From positions 1-64,000 of the forward strand of contig JAQGHQ010000575.1 in assembly GCA_028288765.1 (NCBI GenBank): DNA of 64,000 bases, written 5' to 3'. Below the pieces are notes generated by a model. It had not been told where the DNA came from. It did no database searches and saw nothing but the letters and a program-made list of their open reading frames with translations. The position numbers and the translations under genes are program-made. This DNA is from Gemmataceae bacterium. Its GTDB lineage: Bacteria > Planctomycetota > Planctomycetia > Gemmatales > Gemmataceae. This document shows, one piece after another, positions 1 through 8,381 of this stretch; the stretch's first letter is position 1; every line of letters begins with the position of its first letter.

Positions 1-54
1 AGCCCCCCGAGTGACGTCAACGCCTCGGTAGGGTCTGACGTTACTCGGGGGGCT
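1..54. repeat. 19-bp inverted repeat (hairpin)
   Basis: Arms at 1-19 and 36-54 are reverse complements with a single mismatch, around a 16-base loop. It lies downstream of the minus-strand glycosyltransferase that ends at 169, so it could terminate that gene, but no T-run follows the stem on either strand. The element starts at the window edge and may extend beyond it. Confidence 0.6.
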
Positions 55-168
55 CACGCCCCCCGCTCGCCGGGAGAAACCGACCTTTTCGACAAAGCAC
101 CCGGCGGGGAGAGGGGAGAAAACCGGACCCGAGGGGAGTGCCCGGTCTCGCCTCCGAGATCCCGTTCC

Positions 169-1800
169 TCACGGCCAGGCGTGGAGCACGGGCCGGTCCT
201 CCGGGGCACCCGCGCGGGCGAAGCAGACGACCGAGCAGGACAGGACGGTCGGATCCTTCGGGTCCGGACGGACAGTGTAATCGGCCCGGGCGACGGCCCC
301 CCACGCCGGGCCGAGGGCGGTCGTCAGCCGGGTCACTTCCAGCGGCCCGCAGGTGTCTCTCGACAGCACGATCACCCACACCCGCCGAGTCTCAGGGGCG
401 GGGACGGGTGTTTCCTCGCGCGTCACCCGAGCCCCGAGCCGGGTCACGCACCACTCCACAGTGGCTTCTTTCTGTGGCGTTAATTTCCTGACTATTACCA
501 GATCGTCAGGCCGGACCTGACGGCCCAGCTCCCGCCCCAGCCACTGGGACCATTCCGCCATCGGGTCGTGGTGCGGCCGGTAGAGGTCGAACGCCATCTG
601 GCCGAACGCGAACACCCCCAGCCCCAGAGCACCCGACGCGACCCACATCGCCCGGACGCGCACCCGGGGCGCGCGGTCCAGCAGGGCGGCCCACCCGACC
701 CCGGTCAGGAGACAAATCGCCGGGGCCAGATGCTGCGACAGGCGGCAACAACCGCCGTACGGGTATTTCTGGGCCACGGCGGCCACAAAGTTCAAGCCGA
801 ACGGGACGAGGCAAAGCACGAGGATCGCCCGTTGGCCGGTCCGCCAGCACCGCCACGCCCCGAGGGCGAATACCAGGAAGACGATCGTGCTCCCGCCGTT
901 CCCGTCCCCGATCGGGAACGCGAACATCCGGCCCGTGTGTGCCTTGACCACCCAGGTCAGGAACCCGACCGGGTCGGCGGGCGGGAACCCGTGTGCCCAG
1001 TACTCCATCATGAACTTGTCGATGTCGCTGCCGCGGGGGTCGGCTTTCTGGCCGGCGACGAGGATGTAGGCGGCCGCGAACGAGGCGACCATGAGCACGG
1101 AGTAGGCGGCGAGGAGCCAGGCCGCCCGGCGGTCTTGGTGGCGCCACACGGCAGGGAGGAGGTACAGGACGACCGCCCCGGCGACGAACACCGTCGGGTA
1201 AGACGATCCCAGCGCGACCGGGACGACGACTGACAGAAGGGCCAGCGGCCAGAGTCGATCCGGGCGCTGCCGCCACCGGGCGGCGAGGGTCACGAGTACC
1301 GCCGACCAAAACAGGTCGCCGGAATACGGCTTCGCCGTCCCGGACAGGTACACCGGCCACCGCCCGACGGCCAGGACCCCGACCGCCAGGGCCGCCGCCG
1401 TGGGCGGGACGACCCGGCGGGCGAAATCCCAGAACAGAAGGAGCCCGCCGGCCCCGGCCAGGAAGGGCAACAGGCGGAGGGACCACTCGCATGCCCCGAA
1501 GCCGAGTACCACCGCCCGCTCGGCCCACAGGAACAGCACCGGGGCCACCTGCATCCAGTCGAGCGGTCGGGTCAGTCCCTCGAAATCCCGGGTGACGACG
1601 TTCAGCCCGATCGCGACCTCGTCACCCCAGAGGGCGGCCCCCACTACGAACCGCACGAGCCGGGCCGCCAGTCCGACCACGACAAGTAATACCGTGATCC
1701 GCCGGACCATGCGGACGTAGGCGCGGCGGTCGAGGTCGGCTTCGGGCGGGTGGGCGATTAGCCAGGGGAAAGTCCGGAACCGCTTTGCGAAGGCGCGCAT
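169..1800 (-). CDS. GT39/PMT-like membrane glycosyltransferase
   Basis: A 543-residue polytopic membrane protein. The first hydrophobic helix (about residues 33-56) is followed by WGDEVA at 59-64, the acidic pair expected in the first extracytoplasmic loop of GT-C enzymes such as ArnT and dolichyl-phosphate-mannose mannosyltransferases. Eight or more further hydrophobic stretches follow, then a soluble C-terminal domain of about 110 residues. Family members transfer sugar from a polyprenyl-phosphate carrier at the outer face of the membrane. The substrate cannot be read from the sequence. It starts with ATG, stands alone, and is separated from upstream genes by a long palindromic element. Confidence is high for the fold and low for the substrate. 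Confidence 0.8.
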   Translation of the reverse strand: MRAFAKRFRTFPWLIAHPPEADLDRRAYVRMVRRITVLLVVVGLAARLVRFVVGAALWGDEVAIGLNVVTRDFEGLTRPLDWMQVAPVLFLWAERAVVLGFGACEWSLRLLPFLAGAGGLLLFWDFARRVVPPTAAALAVGVLAVGRWPVYLSGTAKPYSGDLFWSAVLVTLAARWRQRPDRLWPLALLSVVVPVALGSSYPTVFVAGAVVLYLLPAVWRHQDRRAAWLLAAYSVLMVASFAAAYILVAGQKADPRGSDIDKFMMEYWAHGFPPADPVGFLTWVVKAHTGRMFAFPIGDGNGGSTIVFLVFALGAWRCWRTGQRAILVLCLVPFGLNFVAAVAQKYPYGGCCRLSQHLAPAICLLTGVGWAALLDRAPRVRVRAMWVASGALGLGVFAFGQMAFDLYRPHHDPMAEWSQWLGRELGRQVRPDDLVIVRKLTPQKEATVEWCVTRLGARVTREETPVPAPETRRVWVIVLSRDTCGPLEVTRLTTALGPAWGAVARADYTVRPDPKDPTVLSCSVVCFARAGAPEDRPVLHAWP

Positions 1801-1925
1801 GATCGGTACGCACGGGTTTCGCGGCCCGCACCGTGAGAGACGTTGCTTATCCAGGTCACGCTGTGCGGGACTGTAACGAAAGTGCCGGCCGGGTGTCCAC
1901 CGCGATTGCGCCTGCGGGCGACGGC

Positions 1926-2319
1926 GGGTTCACCTCCCGATTCCGGACGGTTCTCATGTAGGGTGGGCACCGCCCACCAAGACCTGATACATCAACCCGA
2001 TGAGGCGGTCGCATTTTCTTCGATGCCGGGGTACCCGCGAGTGGGTCATCCGGGATCAACTCTCCCCAGCGAGCGGGACGGCTCGGTCGGGGTAGGTGCC
2101 GCGAGCCGAGCGGCACAGGCAGTCCGGCCGGGGTACCCGCTCGCGGGTCGCGCCGGACCTACCCCGATCGGGCCGCCCGGCTCAACTGCCGAGTCGGTCT
2201 GGCATGACACGGATCCAACCGAATGCGACCGCCCTACCGGGTTCCTGTATGAGGCAAGAGGTGGGCGGTGCCCACCCTACAACGCTCACACCCCGGCTCC
2301 GGAATCCGGAAGCGAACCC
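1926..2319. repeat. Nested palindromic element, about 394 bp
   Basis: This is a multi-level inverted repeat. The outermost arms (from 1926 and to 2319) read like GGGTTCnCCTCC and its complement. Next are 21-bp perfect arms at 1958-1978 and 2260-2280, each itself partly self-complementary. Inside those, 1994-2015 pairs with 2222-2243 with three mismatches, and a further core around 2086-2165 contains CGGGGTAGGT/ACCTACCCCG and GTCCGGC/GCCGGAC arms. The outer two layers recur at 8251-8379 without the inner part. It fills most of the gap between the genes at 169-1800 and 2399-2806, and I see no convincing gene in it. Confidence 0.75.
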
Positions 2320-2398
2320 GGGGAAGGCAAGCCGTCCGTGCCTCCCCAAATTCCGACAGTCAACCCTTCCGCGGTCGTCGGACCCGGCGTGTCGACCG

Positions 2399-2806
2399 TC
2401 AGCGGGCGGCGAACAATCCCAGGTACGGCTCGCGGAGGGTGTCGCGGGGGGGCGGCCCCCACCCGGCATCACGGCCGGCAATCTCGAGGCGGGCCTGGGA
2501 AATCAGGTGACGGCTGTAGCCCGTCACGACCAACAGCACGGCACACCCGAGGGCCGCGATCCCGGCACCGACCTGCGGGCGGCGGGTGGAGACCAGAGCG
2601 ACCGACGCGACGAACACGAGTACCCCGCCCGCTTTGAACGCCGCGAGCCCCCGCCACCCGTGTTGTTCGAGACATGCTGCGGCGAACGGGTTCGACTCGT
2701 AGGCGCTCCCATTGATCTGCATCAGGGCGAACGTCAACACGAAGTCCAGAACACTCAGGCCGCTGTAGAGTGCGAGGCCGAGGAAACAGAGCAGTTTTGT
2801 TTTCAC
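2399..2806 (-). CDS. Small DUF5658-like membrane protein
   Basis: About 135 residues with an N-terminal hydrophobic helix, a central polar segment containing YESNPFAA, and two further hydrophobic helices. The pattern of a D in the first helix, an E-x-NP motif, and a K before the second helix resembles the DUF5658 family of small integral membrane proteins of unknown function. The likely start is GTG at 2804-2806, giving VKTKLL directly ahead of the first helix; a TTG eight to nine codons earlier is less likely. No neighbour suggests a role. Confidence 0.6.
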   Translation of the reverse strand: MKTKLLCFLGLALYSGLSVLDFVLTFALMQINGSAYESNPFAAACLEQHGWRGLAAFKAGGVLVFVASVALVSTRRPQVGAGIAALGCAVLLVVTGYSRHLISQARLEIAGRDAGWGPPPRDTLREPYLGLFAAR

Positions 2807-3766
2807 GAGACACCTGGCTGGTCGAGACGGCAAGCGGTGTCGGAGAGTGTCCGCCGTCTAGGGCATGGAAGGCAAAACTCGGACCGAAGGTCACGGAGAT
2901 TCGACATCAGTCGCGATCGGAACCGAATCGCTCTCCGGGCTTGAGGAGCCGGTGGGTCGACGCGAAACCCACATCCAGAGGCGCCGCGAATGTCGACCAA
3001 TTACCTCAGGAGCGAGCTGGAATCAGGAGGCCGGGGGAGTCGTCCGGTGGACCCATCGGAGAGGCCGGGGTGGCCGGAGCCGTTAGCCGACCCAGGGCAT
3101 TGCCCTGGGCCAGGTTGTCCCAGCCCTTCGGGCTGAAGATCGGTTCCCGGAACCTCCCGCGGGTTTCAAAACGGCATCTCCAGGAGTGTGCGGCTATCGG
3201 AGGGCGCGTCGGCCGGAAACCCCCAGATGCCTCACGGGTTGAACACTGAATTTTCATCGATACTACTTAATCGAAGCCTAATCTACCTGATTTCGCACCT
3301 CTCTGCTACTTTTTTTTGAGCCTCATCCCACCGACGGGCCACGTTTGGTGACACCGTTCAGCCCCCCCCAGGACTCAGACTCTGCGGAGAGGGTCGATCA
3401 CCATTCGCGATCCCGGTAAACACTTGCCGATACCCGGCGCACAAAGGGCAATCCAGGGTTGGTGCCGAGCGGGGATAGGTCGTCGCGGAACCTCACCGGG
3501 CGGTGACTGGGGGGTTGATCCGGCGTAACATGTGTCTTCGTTACCGATGTTCCGGCGGCCGAGTGGTCGAGGGGAGAGTGGAGAAAAGAACCCCGACCGC
3601 TGATTCGTATTGGTGTTCTACCACGCTCCGTTCCGGGAGGGGTGGCAAAACTGGTTACCATACCCGTCGGCAATCCCTTGCCAAGCCCGGTCAGGAAACA
3701 GGCCGCCGCGCTGTAGGCGGGAAAGGAGCGCGGCACGCCGAACCCGTCCCATTCACATCACCTCCC
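2807..3766. other. Gene-poor interval upstream of aspS
   Basis: About 960 bases with no ORF of convincing composition. It holds one partial copy of the GCCCTGGGC repeat family (3080-3150), an AT-richer patch with a T8 run near 3240-3320, and a GC-rich stretch with several short hairpins at 3550-3750 that I could not match to a known structured RNA. Confidence 0.5.
3080..3150 (-). repeat. Partial copy of GCCCTGGGC palindromic repeat
   Basis: Read on the minus strand this segment runs TTCAGCCCGAAGGGCTGGG, then a CCCAGGGCAATGCCCTGGG hairpin, then GGCTAACGGC. The order and wording match the left half of the larger repeats at 12895-13110 and 42893-43115. Only one half-element is present. Confidence 0.6.
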
Positions 3767-3772
3767 TATAAT
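3767..3772 (+). promoter_or_regulatory. Candidate -10 element for aspS
   Basis: A perfect TATAAT lies 45 bases upstream of the aspS ATG, which would give a leader of roughly 40 bases. No good -35 hexamer is visible at the usual spacing, so the assignment is tentative. Confidence 0.4.
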
Positions 3773-3817
3773 GCGCCCCGTCGACAAAATACAAGGTCGG
3801 ATTATCGAGGATCGGAC

Positions 3818-5599
3818 ATGGCCGAGTGGCAGCGGACACACACCTGCGGCGAACTCCGCGAGGAACAGGTCGGGCAGACCGTCACCCTGAACGGTTGGGT
3901 GCTGATCACCCGGAACTACGCGAAGCAGGTGTTCGTGGACGTGCGGGACCGCTACGGGCTCACGCAGGTCGTGTTCGAAGCCGACGACGCGGACCTGTTC
4001 AAGGAGGCGAACACGCTCGGCCGGGAATGGGTGATCTCGGTGACCGGGGTCGTCCGGAAGCGGCTCCCGGGGATGGAGCGCGACATCCCGACCGGGACGA
4101 TCGAGCTGGTAGCCACGGCCCTACGGGTACTGAACCCGTGCCCGCCCCTCCCGTTCAGCGTGACCGAGTTCCCGGACGAGGACCTGGCGAACGAGGATTT
4201 ACGCCTCCAGTACCGGTACCTCGACCTGCGGCGGCGGTCTCTCCAGCAGGTACTCATCCTCCGCCACCGGATGAACAAGGCGGTCCGGGACTACCTCGAC
4301 GCTCGCGGGTTCCTGGAACTGGAAACCCCGCTGCTCGGAAAGAGCACGCCGGAGGGGGCGCGGGATTATTTGGTCCCGAGCCGGGTCTTCAACGGCGAGT
4401 TCTTCGCCCTCCCGCAGTCCCCTCAGCTGTACAAACAGCTGTTGATGATCTCGGGCTACGACAAGTATTTCCAGGTCGCCCGGTGCCTCCGCGACGAAGA
4501 CCTCCGGGCCGACCGCCAGCCGGAGTTCACCCAGCTCGACCTGGAGATGTCGTTCGTCGTACAGGACGACATCCTCGGGCTGATCGAGGGCCTCGCCGGG
4601 GACATCTTCGGCAAGTGCCTCGGGGCGTCGCTGTCGACCCCGTTCCCGCGGCTGAAGTACGCCGACGCGATGGCCCGGTACGGGAGCGACAAGCCCGACC
4701 TCCGGTTCGGGCTGGAGATCGTGGACGTGACGGACCTCGCGGGGGAGTCCGACTTCGGGGTGTTCAAGACCGCGATCGCGGCCGGCGGCCGGGTCCGGGC
4801 GATCAACGCGAAGGGGGCGGCGGACAAGTTCTCGAACACGGCCCTGAAGCCGGGCGGGGAGCTGGCCAAGGTCGCCGAGACGTACAAGGCGAAGGGCCTC
4901 GCCTGGATGAAGGCCGAGGGGGAGAAGCTGACCGGGAGCATCGAGAAGTTCTTTCCGGACGCGCTGAAAATCCGGCTGCGGGAGCAGCTGGGGGTGCAGC
5001 CCGGGGACCTGCTCCTATTCGTGGCGGACACCGAATCGGTGGTGTGCGACGCCCTCGGGGCGATTCGGCTCCACCTGGCGAACAAGCTCGGCCTGGTGGC
5101 GAACAGCCGGGAGTACAAGTTCGTCTGGGTGGTGGACTTCCCCATGTTCACCTGGGACGATGAGGAGAAGCGGTGGGCGGCGAACCACCACCCGTTTACA
5201 GCCCCGCGGGACGAGGACCTGTCCCTTCTGGAGTCGGACCCGGGTAAGGCCCGGGCGAAGGCGTACGACCTGGTGCTGAATGGGTACGAGGTCGGCGGCG
5301 GGAGCATCCGGATCCACCGGCAGGACGTCCAGCAGCGGGTGTTCGGGATGCTCGGAATGGACCCGGCGGAAGCGCGAACCCGGTTCGGGTTCCTGCTCGA
5401 CGCGCTGCAGAGCGGGGCCCCGCCCCACGGCGGGATCGCCCTCGGCCTCGACCGGTGGGCGATGATCCTGGCGGGGACGACGAACATCCGGGACGTGATC
5501 GCGTTCCCCAAGAACCAGAAGGCCCGTGACCTGATGACCGGCGCCCCGGCCCTGGTCGATCCCCGTCAGCTCAAGGACCTCGGGATCCGGCTCGGGTAG
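3818..5599 (+). CDS. aspS: Aspartyl-tRNA synthetase
   Basis: A class II aminoacyl-tRNA synthetase of 593 residues, the usual bacterial AspRS length. It attaches aspartate to tRNA(Asp), and possibly to tRNA(Asn), in the cytoplasm. The N-terminal OB-fold anticodon domain contains the typical LNGWV start. The catalytic core shows QSPQLYKQLLM, the class II motif 2 block RDEDLRADRQPEFTQLD, GGGSIRIH and the motif 3 block GLDRWAM. The bacterial GAD insertion lies between motifs 2 and 3. The ATG start gives MAEWQRTHTCGEL, which aligns with the family N terminus; an in-frame extension upstream to 3503 is not protein-like. A large inverted repeat follows the stop codon at once. No partner genes are adjacent. 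Confidence 0.97.
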   Translation: MAEWQRTHTCGELREEQVGQTVTLNGWVLITRNYAKQVFVDVRDRYGLTQVVFEADDADLFKEANTLGREWVISVTGVVRKRLPGMERDIPTGTIELVATALRVLNPCPPLPFSVTEFPDEDLANEDLRLQYRYLDLRRRSLQQVLILRHRMNKAVRDYLDARGFLELETPLLGKSTPEGARDYLVPSRVFNGEFFALPQSPQLYKQLLMISGYDKYFQVARCLRDEDLRADRQPEFTQLDLEMSFVVQDDILGLIEGLAGDIFGKCLGASLSTPFPRLKYADAMARYGSDKPDLRFGLEIVDVTDLAGESDFGVFKTAIAAGGRVRAINAKGAADKFSNTALKPGGELAKVAETYKAKGLAWMKAEGEKLTGSIEKFFPDALKIRLREQLGVQPGDLLLFVADTESVVCDALGAIRLHLANKLGLVANSREYKFVWVVDFPMFTWDDEEKRWAANHHPFTAPRDEDLSLLESDPGKARAKAYDLVLNGYEVGGGSIRIHRQDVQQRVFGMLGMDPAEARTRFGFLLDALQSGAPPHGGIALGLDRWAMILAGTTNIRDVIAFPKNQKARDLMTGAPALVDPRQLKDLGIRLG

Positions 5600-5727
5600 G
5601 AAGAGGTGGTAGCGGGTGGGTGGTTTCTTGCTCAAGTCATCCCACGGGGGCGTCAATGGGGAAACCAGGGGGTCGGGTTGACGTCCACCCCGACCCCCTG
5701 GTTTCCCCACTGGCACCACCTCTTCCC
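5599..5727. repeat. Double-layer inverted repeat after aspS
   Basis: An outer pair, GGAAGAGGTGGT near 5599 and ACCACCTCTTCC near 5716-5727, encloses a perfect inner stem: TGGGGAAACCAGGGGGTCGG from 5657 pairs with its complement ending at 5709, around a loop of about 10 bases. It begins at the aspS stop codon and may act as its terminator, although no T-run follows the stem. Confidence 0.7.
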
Positions 5728-5793
5728 CAGAGTCGACCCCCCCGGGGGGTCCCGGGGGGTCGTTCTGTTTTAACGGTTGGACAGACTAACGAT

Positions 5794-5823
5794 TTGCGCG
5801 GCGGAATAACCTGACGATATAAT
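5794..5823 (+). promoter_or_regulatory. Candidate sigma-70 promoter for the response regulator
   Basis: TTGCGC at 5794-5799 and a perfect TATAAT at 5818-5823 are separated by 18 bases. They lie about 55 bases upstream of the response-regulator ATG at 5876. The surrounding sequence is noticeably less GC-rich than the flanking genes. Confidence 0.5.
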
Positions 5824-5875
5824 TTGGCATGACCCTTGCTTTATCCCGACTCAGTCATGTACGGGGGAGAGTGGT

Positions 5876-6289
5876 ATGAGTCCGCGGGAGCCGGTGCTGC
5901 GGGTGTTGTGCGTGGACGACAACCGCGACTGTGCGGACACGCTCGGGATTCTGCTCGAACTCGTCGGGTTCGACGCCTGTGTTTGTTACGACGGGGTGTC
6001 GGCCCTGGCCGCGGCCGAGACCTTCCGGCCCGACGCCGCCATCCTCGACCTGACCATGCCCGGGATGGACGGGGGCGAACTCGCTCGCCGGCTGCGGGAG
6101 CGGCCCTGGGCCCGGACCCTACCGCTGGTGGCACTCACCGCCCTGAGCGACGAGGAGGCCCGGCGGCGGACGGCCGGGGCCGGGTTCGACCTCCACCTCA
6201 CCAAGCCCGTCTCCCCGGACCGCCTGGCGAATGTCCTGGCCGACATCGTCATCCTCCGTGGGGATTCGTTCCTCGCCATCGGCCACTGA
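5876..6289 (+). CDS. Single-domain response regulator
   Basis: A 137-residue protein that is a receiver domain and nothing else. It has all the phosphorylation residues: the acidic pair in CVDDN (D14, D15), the phosphoacceptor D58 in ILDLTMPGMDG, the switch threonine T88 in ALTAL and the conserved K110 in LTKP. Such stand-alone CheY/Spo0F-type receivers pass phosphate or bind a partner instead of binding DNA. No histidine kinase is adjacent, so its partner is elsewhere. The ATG at 5876 is preceded by the purine-rich GGGGGAGAG. A strong hairpin at 6311-6339 ends the transcript. Confidence 0.92.
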   Translation: MSPREPVLRVLCVDDNRDCADTLGILLELVGFDACVCYDGVSALAAAETFRPDAAILDLTMPGMDGGELARRLRERPWARTLPLVALTALSDEEARRRTAGAGFDLHLTKPVSPDRLANVLADIVILRGDSFLAIGH

Positions 6290-6310
6290 CCCGCCAGGGG
6301 ATGAACGCGA

Positions 6311-6339
6311 GAAGGCCCGGGGTATGCCCCCGGGCCTTC
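6311..6339. terminator. Hairpin between convergent genes
   Basis: GAAGGCCCGGGG and its complement CCCCCGGGCCTTC form a 12-bp stem with a loop of about 4 bases. It sits between the convergent response regulator (ends 6289) and the cytochrome gene (ends 6357), so it can serve both. It lacks a long T-run. Confidence 0.65.
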
Positions 6340-6356
6340 GCCGTTACCCGACCAGG

Positions 6357-8162
6357 CTACTTGCCCGGAAGGGGAGGACGGCCGCCCGCGGCGAGGCCGG
6401 AGTGGGTGACTTTCGGCCAGTACTTGAACAGGTCGAAGTGCGGGTCGTTCTCGCCGTCGTGGCATTTCATGCAGGCCTGCGAAACCCCGTTGATCACTCG
6501 CTGCTGGGCGGGCGGGATGACCTCCTGACCGCGGTCGGCCGGGTTGAGCTTGGATATTCTTTCCATCGTCGCTGTATCCGGTAGCTTGTCGGCCTTGGCT
6601 TGTTTCCACGGCGCCATCAGTTTGAGGAGCTGATCGTTCTTCGGCGCGGCGGCGTGGCCGCTCCCGGGGCCGTGGCAGCTCTCGCACCCGACGTGCTTCA
6701 GGGACGGGGTCTTCTCCGCGTTCTCGTACCCGGTCTTGTACCCGAATCCGATGGTGTGGCAGACGACGCATTCGGCATCGAAGTTCCGCAGTCCGGGCCG
6801 TTTGGCGACCTTCTCTAGGGCGTCGAGCGCGTGACTGTGGGGCGTCCCCTGCCACTTGACGAACTCGGCCGCGTGGCAGCCCATGCACTTTTCGGAGCCG
6901 ATGTAGGTCAGGTTGAGTTTGGGGGCCTGGATCTGGGCGGGGTGCGGGAGCTGGGAGATCCTGGCGAGCAGGTTCCGGTCCTTCACCTGTTTGGCGTACG
7001 CCTCGAGTACGGGGAGGGCCTTGTTCCCCTTCTCGGCCGCAGGGTTGTCCGGGGTCACGTAGTCCTCGCCGAGGGGGACGAGTTGGTACTTCAGGTCGAC
7101 CTTCCCGCCCGGGCCGTTGAACACCCCGACCACCCCGACGTACCGGCCCTTATGCCCGACCTGGATGAGCATCGTCTGCCCGCCGTCCGGGTGGTTGACC
7201 GTCGTGGGGAACTGCGGCGGTTCGGGGTCGTCCCCCTGGCAGAGAACGACCCGGTACTGCGGCCAGGCGGCGGCGACCTTTTTGGCCTCGTCCAGAGAGC
7301 CCTGGTATAGAAGGACGTTGACCCGCGGCTTTTTCGGGTGGTTCGCCAGGGCGGCGGCCGCGTCCTCCAGGATCTTCTTGTTCCCTTCGAAGTCGATCGA
7401 GTGGTCGGCCTTCACGGCCTCCTTGGCGACCGTCGGCCCGACCACCCCGACCACCCCGACCGGGACTGTGCCGCCCAAGGCGACCTCGGCCAGGCCGACA
7501 GTCGGGCGGGTTCCGCCCGATGGGAAGAATGCTTCCCGCGGGACCGGCTTCCCGTCCGACACCCCGACCACGTTTCCCGCGAGGGTGTAGGGCGGCTGGT
7601 CCTTCTGGAGCGCGTACTCGGCGACCAGCTTGTGGAGCCCGACGGTGAACTCGGTCTTTCCCACCCCGACCGCCACGTACCCCATCTCACGGAGGGCGTT
7701 CATGGCCGCGACGTACTTGAGCAGGGACTGTTCGTCCGGGGCGACTATCCCGGACGGGCCGGTCGGGTGGCGGGCCGGGTAGACGTCGCCGAGGTCGAGC
7801 CCGATCACCGGCCAGCCCTTGGCCCGGAGGGAATTGAAGAAGTTCGCCCGCCGCTCCAGCCCGCCCATCTGCGGCCGGCTGCACCCGCACGGCTGGACGA
7901 ACCCGAATGTTTCCCCGGAGAGGACGATCGCGGCGTCCGGCTTGACGTCCTTAGGCCACCCGGCGAACAGCGGGATCGCGCCGACGGTCGGCTCCTTCGG
8001 GGGCGGAGAGGGGGTTTTGGTCTCGTCCCCGACCCGGAAGCAAAACCCGGACGCCCCGCCGTAGACGAGCCCGGCGACGAGGGCCACGAGGCCGATCACC
8101 CCCACGACCCGCCACCCGGACCTCGTCCGCCCGCCCGCGGGTCGAGTGCTCTGCTCGGTCAT
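6357..8162 (-). CDS. Tetrahaem c554-type cytochrome with UshA-like N-terminal region
   Basis: A secreted or membrane-anchored c-type cytochrome of 601 residues. One hydrophobic helix near the N terminus is followed by a long non-haem region containing PCGCSRPQMGGLERR and GLDLGDVY, which resembles the 5'-nucleotidase/metallophosphatase-like region seen in other planctomycete cytochromes. The C-terminal third carries four CxxCH motifs: CMGCH near residue 426, CVVCH near 465, CESCH near 493 and CMKCH near 564. This is the pattern of the cytochrome c554/c-prime family of periplasmic electron carriers. I chose the ATG at 8160-8162 because AGAGGA lies nine bases upstream; an ATG eleven codons earlier is possible. 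Its redox partner is unknown. Confidence 0.82.
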   Translation of the reverse strand: MTEQSTRPAGGRTRSGWRVVGVIGLVALVAGLVYGGASGFCFRVGDETKTPSPPPKEPTVGAIPLFAGWPKDVKPDAAIVLSGETFGFVQPCGCSRPQMGGLERRANFFNSLRAKGWPVIGLDLGDVYPARHPTGPSGIVAPDEQSLLKYVAAMNALREMGYVAVGVGKTEFTVGLHKLVAEYALQKDQPPYTLAGNVVGVSDGKPVPREAFFPSGGTRPTVGLAEVALGGTVPVGVVGVVGPTVAKEAVKADHSIDFEGNKKILEDAAAALANHPKKPRVNVLLYQGSLDEAKKVAAAWPQYRVVLCQGDDPEPPQFPTTVNHPDGGQTMLIQVGHKGRYVGVVGVFNGPGGKVDLKYQLVPLGEDYVTPDNPAAEKGNKALPVLEAYAKQVKDRNLLARISQLPHPAQIQAPKLNLTYIGSEKCMGCHAAEFVKWQGTPHSHALDALEKVAKRPGLRNFDAECVVCHTIGFGYKTGYENAEKTPSLKHVGCESCHGPGSGHAAAPKNDQLLKLMAPWKQAKADKLPDTATMERISKLNPADRGQEVIPPAQQRVINGVSQACMKCHDGENDPHFDLFKYWPKVTHSGLAAGGRPPLPGK

Positions 8163-8250
8163 CTCGGTTCGTCCTCTGAACGGCTGCGATGTCATTACAT
8201 ACCTGTTCCGCCGGCCGGCCGCGAGATCAGGTTGTATCGAGATATTACCG

Positions 8251-8379
8251 GGGTTCGCCTCCGGATTCCGGAGCCGGGGTGTGGGCTTTGTAGGGTGGGC
8301 ACCGCCCACCTCTTGCCTCAGCTCTTGGTGGGCGGTGCCTACCCTACATGAGAACCGTCCGGAATCCGGAGGCGAACCC
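8251..8379. repeat. Palindromic element, 129 bp
   Basis: Perfect 22-bp outer arms (8251-8272 and 8358-8379, GGGTTCGCCTCCGGATTCCG and onward) enclose a second pair of GTAGGGTGGGC/GCCTACCCTAC arms with one mismatch. It matches the outer layers of the element at 1926-2319 but in inverted orientation. It lies between two minus-strand genes and abuts the stop codon of the upstream one. Confidence 0.8.
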
Positions 8380-8381
8380 GA

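Noticed and set aside
3550-3760. Possible structured RNA upstream of aspS (SRP, tmRNA or RNase P)
   Set aside because: GGTCAGGAAACAGGCC and several stems caught my eye, but the diagnostic blocks of these RNAs are absent. A covariance-model search would settle it.
3503-3817. In-frame upstream extension of aspS
   Set aside because: The extension is not protein-like, and the family N terminus and a TATAAT support ATG 3818.
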